This document shows positions 17,039 to 26,077 of a stretch of 64,000 nt of DNA, one piece after another (position 1 is the first letter of the stretch; every line of letters starts with the position of its first letter). The notes beneath the pieces were generated by a model. The model did not search any database. It saw only the letters and a program-made list of their open reading frames with translations, and was not told the origin of the DNA. Origin of the DNA: an uncultured Clostridia bacterium (GTDB lineage Bacteria; Bacillota; Clostridia; Christensenellales; Borkfalkiaceae); NCBI GenBank assembly GCA_949283125.1, contig CASDRK010000013.1, positions 26,014 to 90,013 of the forward strand, written 5' to 3'. A program made the position numbers and the translations under genes.

Positions 17039-18499
17039 TCAGCGGCCGATATCTTCCTCCGTCCGGGCGGCGTCCTTTGCGAACATGCCCGAAGCTTTTT
17101 TCCATTTGCCCGAAAGTATCCTTGAAACAAACAGCACCGAACGCACCGTCCAGTCGGCCGCCATGCCCGTCCACAGCCCGTAAGCGCCGATATGCAGCCC
17201 GGGTATGAGCGGCGTGCAGAGAATGAAGCTGAGCCCCACGCGCATCACGGCCATGGACGACACGGCGCAGACCATGGTGTAGCGCACGTCGCTGGCGGCT
17301 TCGAGCACGGCCGAGCCGCCGAACGAGAAGGGATACGTGACTATCTGCACGGAGAAACACAGCGTTATGCAGCCGGTGGCCATTGCGGCCGCCTCCGCCG
17401 TGATGTTGCGCGAGAACAGCCCCACGAGCAGCGGCGAAAGCGCCCACACCAGCCCCACGCACAGCGCGTTGCCGACCAGCGAGATGAGGAACATCTTTTT
17501 GATGTAATACTTTACGCAAGCTTCGTCGCCCGTGCCCACGGCCTGTCCCACGACCGTAAGGCAGGACGTGTTTACGCCGTTGCCGGCTATGGAGCCTATC
17601 GTGTTTATGTTGGACGTGACCGAATTGGCGACGTTGGCGTTGTTGACCAGACCTCCGCCGGCCAGAGCCACGTTGTACGAAGCGTCGGCCACGAACGAGG
17701 CCGTCATCACCTTGCCGACCTGAAACAGACAGCTCTCTATGCCGCTGGGTATGGCCAGAAAGAGTATGCGCCCGATTATCCTGCCGTCGAAGCGGAAGCG
17801 CTCGAAGAGCTTTACGCGCACGACGTTGTCCTTGCCCGTGAGCCGCACCGTGAGGAACACGGCGGGGAAGGCGCGCGATATGACCGTTGCCGTGCCCGCG
17901 CCCAGCACGCCCATGTTCAGTCCGTAAATGAACAGCGCGTTGAACCCGACGTTGAGCGCAAAGCTTATGCCCGCGCTGGTCATGGTGTTCATGCTGCGCC
18001 GCTGCGCGCGCAGCACCGCCGCCGAAGCGTAGAACATGGCCAGAAGGGGATAGGAAGCCGCCATAAGATAAAAATATGTGTAGGCGTAGGCCTTGTAGCC
18101 CGTGGCGTTGTCGTTGTAAACGAGGTCGATTATCTGATGATTGAATACAAGGCACAGCGCCGCGACCACCACGGACGCGAGCAGCATGAGCACGTAGAGC
18201 TGCTTTGCCGAACGGGAAGCGTCCTCCGTGCGGCCCGCGCCCAGCGACTGCGAGGTGATTATCGCCCCGCCGGTGCCGAAGGCGGCAAACAGCTGTATCA
18301 TCACGTTGGATATCTGGTCGACGTTGGAGACGGCGGACATGGCCGTGCCGTTCTCGCCGACGGACTGCACCATGAAGGAGTCGGCAAGCCCGAGCGACAT
18401 GGTGAAGGCCGACTCTATCACTATGGGTATGATGAGCATGGCCAGCGCCTTATTCGTAAACAGGGAATACCGCCTTTTTTCGCGCGCGACCGCCGTCAT
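17039..18499 (-). CDS. MATE family efflux transporter, second of two
   Basis: A 486-residue membrane protein with 12 hydrophobic segments and the MATE start (LFTNKALAMLIIPIVIESAFTMSLGLADSF in context). The paired halves each contain the inverted-repeat fold's Gly-rich helices (FGTGGAIITSQ; VVGQAVGTGD). MATE proteins expel drugs or metabolites with Na+ or H+. It overlaps the stop of the upstream paralogue by 4 bases (ATGA) and is clearly its duplicate (same N-terminus KRRYSLFTNK, same GKWKKASG tail), so the two may work as a pair. Confidence 0.9.
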   Translation of the reverse strand: MTAVAREKRRYSLFTNKALAMLIIPIVIESAFTMSLGLADSFMVQSVGENGTAMSAVSNVDQISNVMIQLFAAFGTGGAIITSQSLGAGRTEDASRSAKQLYVLMLLASVVVAALCLVFNHQIIDLVYNDNATGYKAYAYTYFYLMAASYPLLAMFYASAAVLRAQRRSMNTMTSAGISFALNVGFNALFIYGLNMGVLGAGTATVISRAFPAVFLTVRLTGKDNVVRVKLFERFRFDGRIIGRILFLAIPSGIESCLFQVGKVMTASFVADASYNVALAGGGLVNNANVANSVTSNINTIGSIAGNGVNTSCLTVVGQAVGTGDEACVKYYIKKMFLISLVGNALCVGLVWALSPLLVGLFSRNITAEAAAMATGCITLCFSVQIVTYPFSFGGSAVLEAASDVRYTMVCAVSSMAVMRVGLSFILCTPLIPGLHIGAYGLWTGMAADWTVRSVLFVSRILSGKWKKASGMFAKDAARTEEDIGR

Positions 18500-20091
18500 T
18501 CATTTCCTCCTTCGGGGGCTTTGTCGGGGCATATGTCCGCGCCTTCGGTAGTTTTGCCGGGACATGCGTACGCGCCTTCGCCGTCATTTCCTTCGGCCTG
18601 CACGTCCCCGTCCGAAGCGGGCAGCTCTTCGGCCGCCGCACCCGCGCGGAGCAGGCCCGAAGCCTTCTTCCACCTGCCGGTGAGCAGGCGGGACACGAAC
18701 AGCACCGAGCGCACCACCCAGTCGGAGCACATGCCTATCCAGTAGCCCATTGCGCCGAATTCCAGCTTGAACCCGAAAGTTGACATCAGCCACGAGCTCA
18801 GCGCGTCGTCGGTGAACAGGAAGCACAGCCCGACGCGCACGATTATCATGGAGGATATGGCCGACCACATCACGTACTTTACGTCCGACGTGGCCTTGAG
18901 TATGCCGGGCGTGGTGAAGGACAGCGGATAGGTGACGAACTGGAAGGCGAGGCAGAAGTACAGGCACTTGAGGGCTATGGGGTAAGCCGCGGCAGGATAA
19001 TCCCAAAGATATATCAGCCAATGGCAGGTGCCCATGATGATGCCCACGGTTATGGCGTTGGCGATGAAGGAGATGGCGAACATCTTCTTTATGTAGTACT
19101 TGACGCAGTTTTCGTCGCCCGTGCCCACGGACTGACCGATGACCGTGAGACAGGACGTGCCTATACCGCCGCCCACCACCGAAGCTATGTTGTTGAGGTT
19201 GTTGGCTATGGTGTTGGCATTGGCCTGAATGTTGATGTTTTTATCCAGCGCGGCGTCGTACTGAACGTAGCAGCCGGCATTGACGAATGTGTTGGTCATC
19301 AGCTTGCCCAGCTGAAACAGGCAGCTTTCGATGCCGCTGGGAATGGCGATGAAGAGTATGCGCTTTACCATTGCGCCTTCGAAGCGGAACTTTGTGAACA
19401 GCTTTACGGGCAGCAGGTTTTTATCGGACATGAGCAACACGCGCATGTACACGGCGGGTATAGCGCGGGCTATGAGCGTGGCGAGCGCCGCGCCCGCAAC
19501 GCCCATGTCGAGACCCCATATGAAGGCGGCGTTGAGCCCGATGTTGACGACGCAGCTTATGCCCGCGCTGGTCATGGTGACGAGACTCTTGCGCTGGGCG
19601 CGCAGAAGCGCGGCGGAGCCGTTGAATATGCCGATGAGCGGGAAGGACGCGGCGGTTATATAAAAGTACGTGCGCTGCAGCTCCATTACGTCCGGCTCGA
19701 CGTCGGGATAGAACAGCTGCAGAAGATAGGGATTGAGCGCGAGACACAGCCCGGCTATGACGAGCGAAAACCCGAGCACTATCACCAGCATGTGCTTGGC
19801 GCTCTTTTTGGCCGATTCTATGTTTTTTGCGCCCAGAAACTGCGAAGTTATTATAGTTCCGCCCGTGGCGAAGGCCGAAAACAGCTGAATGACGAGGTTG
19901 TTTATGTAGTCCACGTTGCCCACCGCGTTGCTGGCGTGGCCGAACTCGTCTATCGACGAAACCATTATGCCGTCGAACATGCCCAGCGAAGTGGAAAAGA
20001 TGTTTTCAATCACTATCGGGGCTATCAGCCAGAACAACTGCTTGTTCGTGAACAGCGAATAGCGCCGCTTTTGCCTAACTGCCGTCTGCAA
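18496..20091 (-). CDS. MATE family efflux transporter, first of two (TTG start)
   Basis: A 531-residue MATE pump, paralogous to the next gene. Start codon TTG at 20091 is favoured by GGGAGG ten bases upstream and because the frame opens with QTAVRQKRRYSLFTNK, matching the paralogue's MTAVAREKRRYSLFTNK. The C-terminus after about residue 480 (SGLLRAGAAAEELPASDGD onward) is a low-complexity acidic tail with two CPGK/CPDK-like repeats (YACPGKTTEGA, DICPDKAPEGG), absent from the paralogue. It diverges from the AraC regulator, which may control it. Confidence 0.9.
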   Translation of the reverse strand: MQTAVRQKRRYSLFTNKQLFWLIAPIVIENIFSTSLGMFDGIMVSSIDEFGHASNAVGNVDYINNLVIQLFSAFATGGTIITSQFLGAKNIESAKKSAKHMLVIVLGFSLVIAGLCLALNPYLLQLFYPDVEPDVMELQRTYFYITAASFPLIGIFNGSAALLRAQRKSLVTMTSAGISCVVNIGLNAAFIWGLDMGVAGAALATLIARAIPAVYMRVLLMSDKNLLPVKLFTKFRFEGAMVKRILFIAIPSGIESCLFQLGKLMTNTFVNAGCYVQYDAALDKNINIQANANTIANNLNNIASVVGGGIGTSCLTVIGQSVGTGDENCVKYYIKKMFAISFIANAITVGIIMGTCHWLIYLWDYPAAAYPIALKCLYFCLAFQFVTYPLSFTTPGILKATSDVKYVMWSAISSMIIVRVGLCFLFTDDALSSWLMSTFGFKLEFGAMGYWIGMCSDWVVRSVLFVSRLLTGRWKKASGLLRAGAAAEELPASDGDVQAEGNDGEGAYACPGKTTEGADICPDKAPEGGNE

Positions 20092-20147
20092 TTTTTTGCC
20101 GCCTCCCTTTGCTCTGTTTAACGGAAATTATTTTACAACGGTTTTTC

Positions 20148-20176
20148 TTGATTTTCTACTGTTTATATACTATAAT
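20148..20176 (+). promoter_or_regulatory. Promoter of the AraC-type regulator
   Basis: TTGATT (20148-20153), 17 bp, TATAAT (20171-20176), 42 bases before the start. The 126-bp gap to the MATE gene must also hold the divergent MATE promoter; a minus-strand TATAAT lies at 20183-20178. Confidence 0.65.
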
Positions 20177-20217
20177 TATTATAAACTACAGATTTTTCAA
20201 CACAAAGGAGCCTTAAA

Positions 20218-21054
20218 ATGGCCGCAGACACACCCGAAAGAATAGTTGACAGGACGATAGATCGCATACACGCAGACAGCCAGCTGAAGGATGCGGGGTT
20301 TGTGATGCCCTCGCCCCACTGCCACCCCCACTGCGAACTGTTTTACATCGAGAGCGGAGACAGCTCGTTTTTTGTGGGCGGAGACATGTACGAACTGCAC
20401 GCCGGCGATTTTTTGCTGCTGCCGCCGCAGGTGTTCCACTACACGCGCTACCCTTTCGGCCCCTGCCGCAGGAGCAACGTGTTTTTCCGCAAGGAGGACG
20501 TGGACGGCGGAATTGCGGAGCTCTTTCCGCACGGCAGAGATTTCTTCGGGGACGTGCGCGTCTTCCGTCTGCCGGACGCCTACCGCGCTCAGGTGGGCGG
20601 AGTGCTGGCGGCAATGGTGCGCGAGGAGCGCATAAACGACGCCCGCACCGCGCCCATGATGGTGCATCTGCTGCACGTGCTGTTGCTGCTGTGCAGCCGC
20701 GAATGCGAATTTTTGAGCGAGCTGCCGCGCGACATACACACCACCGACGCGCCCATAGTGCGCGCCGCGAAATTCATAAGCGAGCGCTACGCCGACGACA
20801 TTTCCATGGCGGAGATAGCCGCCGCAGCGGGCTACAGCCCCAATTATCTGAGCAAAAAGTTCCGCCAGGCCGCGGGCATAGGCGTGCACGAATATCTTGT
20901 GTTCACGCGCCTGCAGCGCGCCGCGCTGGAGCTGGTGTCCACCGACCACTCGGTGACGGACATTGCGCTGCGGTGCGGTTTTTCCGACGGAAATTATTTC
21001 AAGGACGCGTTCAAAAAGAAGTACGGCGTCACCCCGCGGGAGTACAGAAAATAG
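20218..21054 (+). CDS. AraC family transcriptional regulator with cupin sensor
   Basis: A 278-residue regulator. The N-terminal half (PHCHPHCELFYIESG, LLLPPQVFHYTRYP) is an AraC-type cupin ligand-binding domain. Residues about 185-278 hold the two helix-turn-helix motifs (ISMAEIAAAAGYSPNYLSKKF; VTDIALRCGFSDGNYFKDAF) ending in YGVTPREYRK. Ribosome site AAAGGAG. It is divergent from the MATE-MATE-deacetylase operon, its most likely target; family members often sense sugars. Confidence 0.9.
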   Translation: MAADTPERIVDRTIDRIHADSQLKDAGFVMPSPHCHPHCELFYIESGDSSFFVGGDMYELHAGDFLLLPPQVFHYTRYPFGPCRRSNVFFRKEDVDGGIAELFPHGRDFFGDVRVFRLPDAYRAQVGGVLAAMVREERINDARTAPMMVHLLHVLLLLCSRECEFLSELPRDIHTTDAPIVRAAKFISERYADDISMAEIAAAAGYSPNYLSKKFRQAAGIGVHEYLVFTRLQRAALELVSTDHSVTDIALRCGFSDGNYFKDAFKKKYGVTPREYRK

Positions 21055-21102
21055 CGCGGGCGGCTCATGCGCGGGCGGCGCGGGCGCATCTCCTTCCGGC
21101 GC

Positions 21103-21131
21103 TTGACTTGAAAACGCAAAAAGCGTAAAAT
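21103..21131 (+). promoter_or_regulatory. Promoter giving a leaderless YitT transcript
   Basis: TTGACT (21103-21108), 17 bp, TAAAAT (21126-21131). The expected start base is the A of ATG 21138, seven bases after the -10 box. No ribosome site is seen. Confidence 0.6.
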
Positions 21132-21137
21132 ATGGGT

Positions 21138-22064
21138 ATGAACGAAGCAAAGAAAAAATTTTTGCATGCTTTTGCAAAAAAATATCTGCTGATAACGCTG
21201 GGGTGCGTGCTGTACCCGCTGGGCGTGGTGATGTTTTTGCAGGCGGGCGGACTGGCCGGCGGCGGCGCCACGGGCATTGCACTGATAGTCAATCAGGTGA
21301 CGGGCTGGCCGACCGGCGCGATAGCCTTTGCAATAAACGTGCCCCTGCTGCTGTGGGGCTGGAAGGTGTTCGGAAAGGAGTTCTTTTTTTCCACGCTGTA
21401 CGTTATAGGCCTGTCCTCGCTGCTGATGTGGCTGACGGAATATGTGTTCCTCACCCTTCTGCCGGCAAAGTACGGCCACGCGTTTTTGCCCTTCACGCAG
21501 AACCGCCTGATAAACGCCGTGACGGGCGGGGCGATATTCGGCTGCGGCATGGGGCTGATATTCAGGTGCGGCTCTTCCTCCGGCGGCACCGACATACCCG
21601 TCAAGGTGCTTAAAAAGAAGTTCCGCCACATAAGCACGGGCATGATAACCATGACTTCGGACATACTGATAGTCGCCTGCTCGGTCTTCGCATACAAGAC
21701 CGACACTCTGGAAGTGCTGTTCTACACCGTGCTGTCCGTGGTGGTGTTCACTCTGATGTTCGACTGGGTGCTGTACGGCGGCAACTCGGCGAAGATGGTG
21801 TTCATAATCTCCGCGCGCGAGCCCGCCGACAGGATATGCGGGCGGGTGCTGGGCGAGCTGGACGCCGGCGCCACCTTCATAGACGCAAAGGGCGCGTACT
21901 CCGGCGAGGACAAAAAGGTGCTGATGTGCGTGGTAAAGCCCATGGTGTATCCCCGCCTGCGCGACATCGTGCGCGAAGAGGACGGAAAGGCATTTATGAT
22001 AGTTTCCTCGGCAAAGGAGATATACGGCGAGGGATATCTGCCGCCCGATTCGGCGGAGCTTTGA
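21138..22064 (+). CDS. YitT family membrane protein
   Basis: A 308-residue protein with five or six N-terminal membrane helices (LLITLGCVLYPLGVVMFLQAGG; GGGATGIALIVNQ) and a C-terminal soluble DUF2179 domain (from about residue 220, KMVFIISAREPADRICGRVL). The family's function is not settled; members are common in Firmicutes. An ATG at 21132 would also be in frame, but the promoter's -10 box ends at 21131, so I set the start at ATG 21138, where transcription is expected to begin. Confidence 0.88.
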   Translation: MNEAKKKFLHAFAKKYLLITLGCVLYPLGVVMFLQAGGLAGGGATGIALIVNQVTGWPTGAIAFAINVPLLLWGWKVFGKEFFFSTLYVIGLSSLLMWLTEYVFLTLLPAKYGHAFLPFTQNRLINAVTGGAIFGCGMGLIFRCGSSSGGTDIPVKVLKKKFRHISTGMITMTSDILIVACSVFAYKTDTLEVLFYTVLSVVVFTLMFDWVLYGGNSAKMVFIISAREPADRICGRVLGELDAGATFIDAKGAYSGEDKKVLMCVVKPMVYPRLRDIVREEDGKAFMIVSSAKEIYGEGYLPPDSAEL

Positions 22065-22186
22065 CTGCCGCCCCGGCGGAAAGACAGGCCCGGCGCCTGC
22101 CATGCGCGCCGGATCTCCGCACGGCAGCGGAGGACATGAAATAATTTGCGCGGCCCGGCAAAACGCCGGGCCGCGTCCAGTTAGTG

Positions 22187-23371
22187 TTATTTTGCGTTGC
22201 GCAGTATGCGCTCGATATCGGCGGCGTAGAGCACCTTTGCGTTGCCCTTGCTGCCGCCGCCGGCCGCGGCGCAGCGTTCGGCCATCGCGCGGTACTCCTC
22301 GTCCGTGGGCGAAACGCCCAGTTCGGTCAGGGTGACGGGCATGCCTATCTCCTTTAAAAAGGCGTTGAACGCGGCTATGCCTTCGCGGGCTATGCCTTCG
22401 CGCGTGCCGCTGGGGCGGACGCCCATCACGTGGACGGCGAACAAATAGAAGCGGGTTAAACAATCCCTGTACACGTATTCCGCCCATGCCGTCCATATGG
22501 CCGCGAGCCCGGCGCCGTGCGCCACGTCGTACTGGCCGCTGAGTTCGTGTTCTATGCCGTGCACGGCCCAGTCGCCGCCGCAGTTGCCGCAGCCCGTAAG
22601 ACCGTTGTGCGAAAGCGAACCGGCCCACATTATCTCCGCGCGGGCGTCGTAGTCGCCTGGCGCGCGCTTCAGCGTGCGGGCGTTGGCGATGACGGTGCGC
22701 AGCAGGCCTTCGGCCACGGCGTCGGTTATGGCCATGTTGCCGCCGTTGTTGAAGTACCTCTCCATGGTGTGCATAAGAATATCCGTGCAGCCGCAGGCCG
22801 TCTGATAGTCGGGCAGGGTGAAGGTGAGTTCGGGATTCATTACCGCAAAACGGGGACGGCAGTAATTGGAGTTGCAGCCGCGCTTGAGATCGCCGCCCTC
22901 GCACTCCTTTGTGATCACCGAGGAGTTGCTCATCTCGCTGCCGGCGGCCGCAATGGTGAGCACCACGCCCACGGGCGCGCAGCCCTCAGGCTTGCGCAGT
23001 CCCTCGTAGAAGTCCCACACGTCGCCCTCGTTGGCCAGGCCGTAGCCTATGGCCTTGGCGCTGTCGATAACCGACCCGCCGCCGACGGCCAGAATGAAGT
23101 CCACGCCTTCGCCGCGGCACAGCTCTATACCCCTGTACACGAGCGACAGGCGGGGGTTGGGCTTTACTCCGCCCAGCTCCACCCACTGCACGCCGGCCTC
23201 CTTCATGGCCGAACGGACGACGGCGAGAAGCCCGCTCTTTTCGGCGCTGCCGCCGCCGTAGTGCAGAAGCGCCTTCTTGCAGCCCTGCTCGCGAAGAAGA
23301 TCCGCAAGTCTGCTTTCGCTGTTCCTGCCGAACGCCACCTTTGTGGGCGCGTAATATTCAAAATCGTACAT
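22187..23371 (-). CDS. Iron-containing alcohol dehydrogenase
   Basis: A 394-residue group III alcohol dehydrogenase (butanol dehydrogenase/YqhD-like). It shows the start MYDFEYYAPTKVAFG, the nucleotide-binding AVGGGSVIDSAKAIG and a metal-ligand region with DILMHTMERYF, LSHNGLTG and AVHGIEHELSGQYDVAHGAGLA. It reduces aldehydes to alcohols or the reverse with NAD(P)H; the substrate cannot be told from sequence. ATG 23371 is preceded by GGGGGA. Its promoter lies back to back with that of the asparaginase gene. Confidence 0.9.
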   Translation of the reverse strand: MYDFEYYAPTKVAFGRNSESRLADLLREQGCKKALLHYGGGSAEKSGLLAVVRSAMKEAGVQWVELGGVKPNPRLSLVYRGIELCRGEGVDFILAVGGGSVIDSAKAIGYGLANEGDVWDFYEGLRKPEGCAPVGVVLTIAAAGSEMSNSSVITKECEGGDLKRGCNSNYCRPRFAVMNPELTFTLPDYQTACGCTDILMHTMERYFNNGGNMAITDAVAEGLLRTVIANARTLKRAPGDYDARAEIMWAGSLSHNGLTGCGNCGGDWAVHGIEHELSGQYDVAHGAGLAAIWTAWAEYVYRDCLTRFYLFAVHVMGVRPSGTREGIAREGIAAFNAFLKEIGMPVTLTELGVSPTDEEYRAMAERCAAAGGGSKGNAKVLYAADIERILRNAK

Positions 23372-23404
23372 CGTTGATTCCCCCGTGATATTTTTGTAAT
23401 AAAT

Positions 23405-23433
23405 ATTATACATTATCCCCGCGCGATAATCAA
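23405..23433 (-). promoter_or_regulatory. Promoter of the alcohol dehydrogenase gene
   Basis: Minus-strand TTGATT (23433-23428), 17 bp, TATAAT (23410-23405). Its -35 box lies only 7 bp from the -35 box of the divergent asparaginase promoter. Confidence 0.75.
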
Positions 23434-23440
23434 CAGAAAG

Positions 23441-23469
23441 TTGACACGGCGGGGCGCGAAAAGTATAAT
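23441..23469 (+). promoter_or_regulatory. Promoter of the asparaginase gene
   Basis: Consensus TTGACA (23441-23446), 17 bp, TATAAT (23464-23469). Transcription should begin near 23476, 29 bases before the ATG. Confidence 0.8.
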
Positions 23470-23504
23470 ATTTTTGTAAATTTTCCACACGTGAGGGCAT
23501 CGCC

Positions 23505-24527
23505 ATGCAGGGAAAGATAAAAGTTATATTCACGGGCGGCACGATAGGCAGCGCCGCGAAGGACGGCAGGGTGGATCTTGACGAAGGCGCCAACAGGCGG
23601 CTTTTGGAGATGTTTTACGCCGAGCGCGGGGCCGGACAGGAGTTCGACTGCGAAGAGCCCGTCTCCATGCTGAGCGAAAACGTGCACGAGGAACAGTTGC
23701 ACGCCATATATGCCGCGGTAAAGGCCACCGACCCCGCCATGTACGGCGGAATCATAATAACGCACGGCACGGATTCGCTGTGCATAAACGCGCACTACTT
23801 TGCGCTGACGCTGTGCGACGCGGGCCTGCCGATAGTGCTCGTGTCCTCGCTGTATCCGCTGGAAGACGCCCGCCAGAACGGCCTTAAAAATTTTACCGCC
23901 GCGGTGGACTTTATCCGGACCACCCGCGCAAAGGGCGTGTTCGTGGCCTTTGCCAACGGCGACGCGCCCGCGGACATACACCTTGCGAGCAGACTGATGT
24001 TCTGCGACCAGCTGACGGGCTGGTACAGGAGCGTGCTGGACGAGAGTCTGGCCACCGTGGAAAACGGGCGGGTGACATTCAGGCGGGGCGCCACCCTGCC
24101 CGACGAGGACAGCCTGTCCGCCGGCGGCGCCGAGGCCGTAAGCCCCGATATATGCCGCGACGTAATGCTGATCACCGCGCGCTCGCTTCTGAATTTTTCG
24201 CTGTACGACTTCGACCGCCGCGCGCCGCGCGCGGTGGTGCTGGAGCCCTACCACAGCGACACGGTGTGCACTTCCGGCCGCAATCTGAATTTTACGAGAT
24301 TTGCCGAATACTGCCGCGAGCGGGGCGTGGAAGTGGTGATAGCTTCGGTGGACAGCCGCGCCAACGTATATGCGAGCGCCGTGGGACTGCCGCAGAGCGT
24401 TATATGCGCCTTTGACGAGTGCACGGAGAGCGCGCTGACCAAAGTGATGTGCGCCTTGGGCGCGGGGCTTTCCGCGGGGGCGTACCTGAACAAGGACTAC
24501 TTTTTTGAAAAGCTGCGCCGCCCGTAA
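23505..24527 (+). CDS. L-asparaginase, type I-like
   Basis: A 340-residue asparaginase-fold enzyme that should hydrolyse asparagine to aspartate and ammonia in the cytoplasm. The first catalytic Thr lies in FTGGTIGS (residues 9-16) and the second in THGTDSL (86-92). The length fits type I (AnsA) and there is no signal peptide. The sequence is somewhat divergent from textbook AnsA, so a related amidase such as a glutamyl-tRNA amidotransferase D-like activity is possible but less likely. GTGAGGG serves as ribosome site. rarA follows after 26 bases. Confidence 0.82.
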   Translation: MQGKIKVIFTGGTIGSAAKDGRVDLDEGANRRLLEMFYAERGAGQEFDCEEPVSMLSENVHEEQLHAIYAAVKATDPAMYGGIIITHGTDSLCINAHYFALTLCDAGLPIVLVSSLYPLEDARQNGLKNFTAAVDFIRTTRAKGVFVAFANGDAPADIHLASRLMFCDQLTGWYRSVLDESLATVENGRVTFRRGATLPDEDSLSAGGAEAVSPDICRDVMLITARSLLNFSLYDFDRRAPRAVVLEPYHSDTVCTSGRNLNFTRFAEYCRERGVEVVIASVDSRANVYASAVGLPQSVICAFDECTESALTKVMCALGAGLSAGAYLNKDYFFEKLRRP

Positions 24528-24553
24528 CTCGGGGCGCAAGCGGGGGAAATGCG

Positions 24554-25903
24554 ATGGATTATCAGCCTACTCTGTTTGAAGGCGACGCGCCCCGGCCCCT
24601 GGCCGAGCGGCTGCGGCCGAGGGATCTGGACGAGTTCTGCGGACAGGAACACCTGCTGGGCGAAGGGAAAATCCTGCGCCGCATCATAGAGAGCGACGGC
24701 GTTGGCTCCATGATATTCTGGGGCCCGCCAGGCGTGGGCAAGACCACGCTGGCGCGCATCATAGCCCGCCGCACGCAGGCCAAATTTGTGGATTTTTCGG
24801 CCGTGACCAGCGGCATAAAAGAGATAAAATCCGTAATGACCGACGCGGAAAGCGCGCGGCGATACGGGCGCAGGACCATACTGTTCGTGGACGAGATACA
24901 CCGCTTCAACAAGGCCCAGCAGGACGCATTTTTGCCCTATGTGGAAAGGGGCAGCATAATCCTTATAGGCGCCACCACGGAGAACCCTTCCTTCGAGGTG
25001 AACGGCGCGCTGCTTTCGCGCTGCAAGGTGTTCGTGCTGCACGCGCTGTCTGCAGGCGACCTTGTAAAACTTCTGAAGCGCGCCCTTAAAGACGAGCGCG
25101 GCTTCGGCGGTCAGAGGGTGGACGTCGCCGACGACCTGCTGGAGGCCATAGCCAACTTTGCCAACGGCGACGCGCGCGGGGCGCTCTCCACGCTGGAGAT
25201 GGCCGTTCTGAACGGCGACGTTGCGGCGGACGGCGGCATCGAGGTGACCGCGCAGACGGTGGAGCAGTGCACGTCGCGCAAGTCGCTTCTGTACGACAAA
25301 AAGGGCGAAGAGCACTACAACCTGATATCCGCGCTGCACAAGTCGATGAGAAATTCCGACCCCGACGCCGCCGTGTACTGGCTGGCGAGAATGCTGGAAG
25401 CGGGCGAGGATCCCGTCTACGTCGCCCGCCGCGTGACGCGGTTTGCGAGCGAGGACGTGGGCCTGGCCGACCCCCGGGCGCTGTCCGTGGCCGTGGACGC
25501 CTTCGAGGCCTGCAGGTTGATAGGCATGCCGGAGTGCAGCGTACACCTCACGCAGGCGGTGGTGTACATGTCGCTGGCGCCCAAATCCAACGCGCTGTAC
25601 ACTGCTTACGAGAGCGCCAGAAGGGACGCGCTGACGCAGCTTTCGGAGCCCGTTCCGCTCGTGATACGCAACGCGCCCACAAAGCTCATGAAGGAGCTGG
25701 ACTACGGCAAGGGATATGAGTACGCCCACGACGCAAAGGACAAGCTGACCGCCATGCAGTGCCTGCCCGACAGCCTTGCCGGGAAGCGTTACTACCGCCC
25801 AGACGGCAAGGGCGAGGAGGGCGAATTCAGGGAAAGGCTGGAGCGCATACTCGAATGGAAAAAGCGCCACGCTCCCCCTCCCTCCGACGACAACAAAAAA
25901 TAG
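24554..25903 (+). CDS. rarA: Replication-associated recombination protein A
   Basis: A 449-residue AAA+ ATPase of the RarA/MgsA/WRNIP1 family, which acts at stalled replication forks. Walker A GPPGVGKTTL, Walker B LFVDEIHRFN, sensor motif GATTENPSF and the C-terminal tetramer domain (MPECSVHLTQAVVYMSLAPK) are all present at normal length. It lies 26 bases behind the asparaginase gene and may be transcribed with it. A hairpin follows at 25926. Confidence 0.95.
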   Translation: MDYQPTLFEGDAPRPLAERLRPRDLDEFCGQEHLLGEGKILRRIIESDGVGSMIFWGPPGVGKTTLARIIARRTQAKFVDFSAVTSGIKEIKSVMTDAESARRYGRRTILFVDEIHRFNKAQQDAFLPYVERGSIILIGATTENPSFEVNGALLSRCKVFVLHALSAGDLVKLLKRALKDERGFGGQRVDVADDLLEAIANFANGDARGALSTLEMAVLNGDVAADGGIEVTAQTVEQCTSRKSLLYDKKGEEHYNLISALHKSMRNSDPDAAVYWLARMLEAGEDPVYVARRVTRFASEDVGLADPRALSVAVDAFEACRLIGMPECSVHLTQAVVYMSLAPKSNALYTAYESARRDALTQLSEPVPLVIRNAPTKLMKELDYGKGYEYAHDAKDKLTAMQCLPDSLAGKRYYRPDGKGEEGEFRERLERILEWKKRHAPPPSDDNKK

Positions 25904-25925
25904 CGGGCAACGCCGCAAAAAAGAT

Positions 25926-25953
25926 ATTGAGCGGCCGATATATGCCGCTCAAT
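25926..25953. terminator. Terminator after rarA
   Basis: A perfect 10-bp stem ATTGAGCGGC/GCCGCTCAAT around CGATATAT, followed by GCATTTTATTT. A second GC stem (25977-25986 with 26001-26010) and a T-rich stretch come right after. Confidence 0.6.
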
Positions 25954-26077
25954 GCATTTTATTTAATCATTCTGAAGCCGCCGTGCTCGGGACACCCCGC
26001 GCACGGCGGCACATTGTTTTATCTGCGAAAATTCAGCGGCGGCGCGGGCGCGCCGTCCGCCGCCGAAGAGCCCGCGT

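Noticed and set aside
20197-21282. A 361-residue minus-strand frame opposite the AraC regulator
   Set aside because: Antisense shadow; the plus-strand gene has a promoter, a ribosome site and clear AraC motifs.
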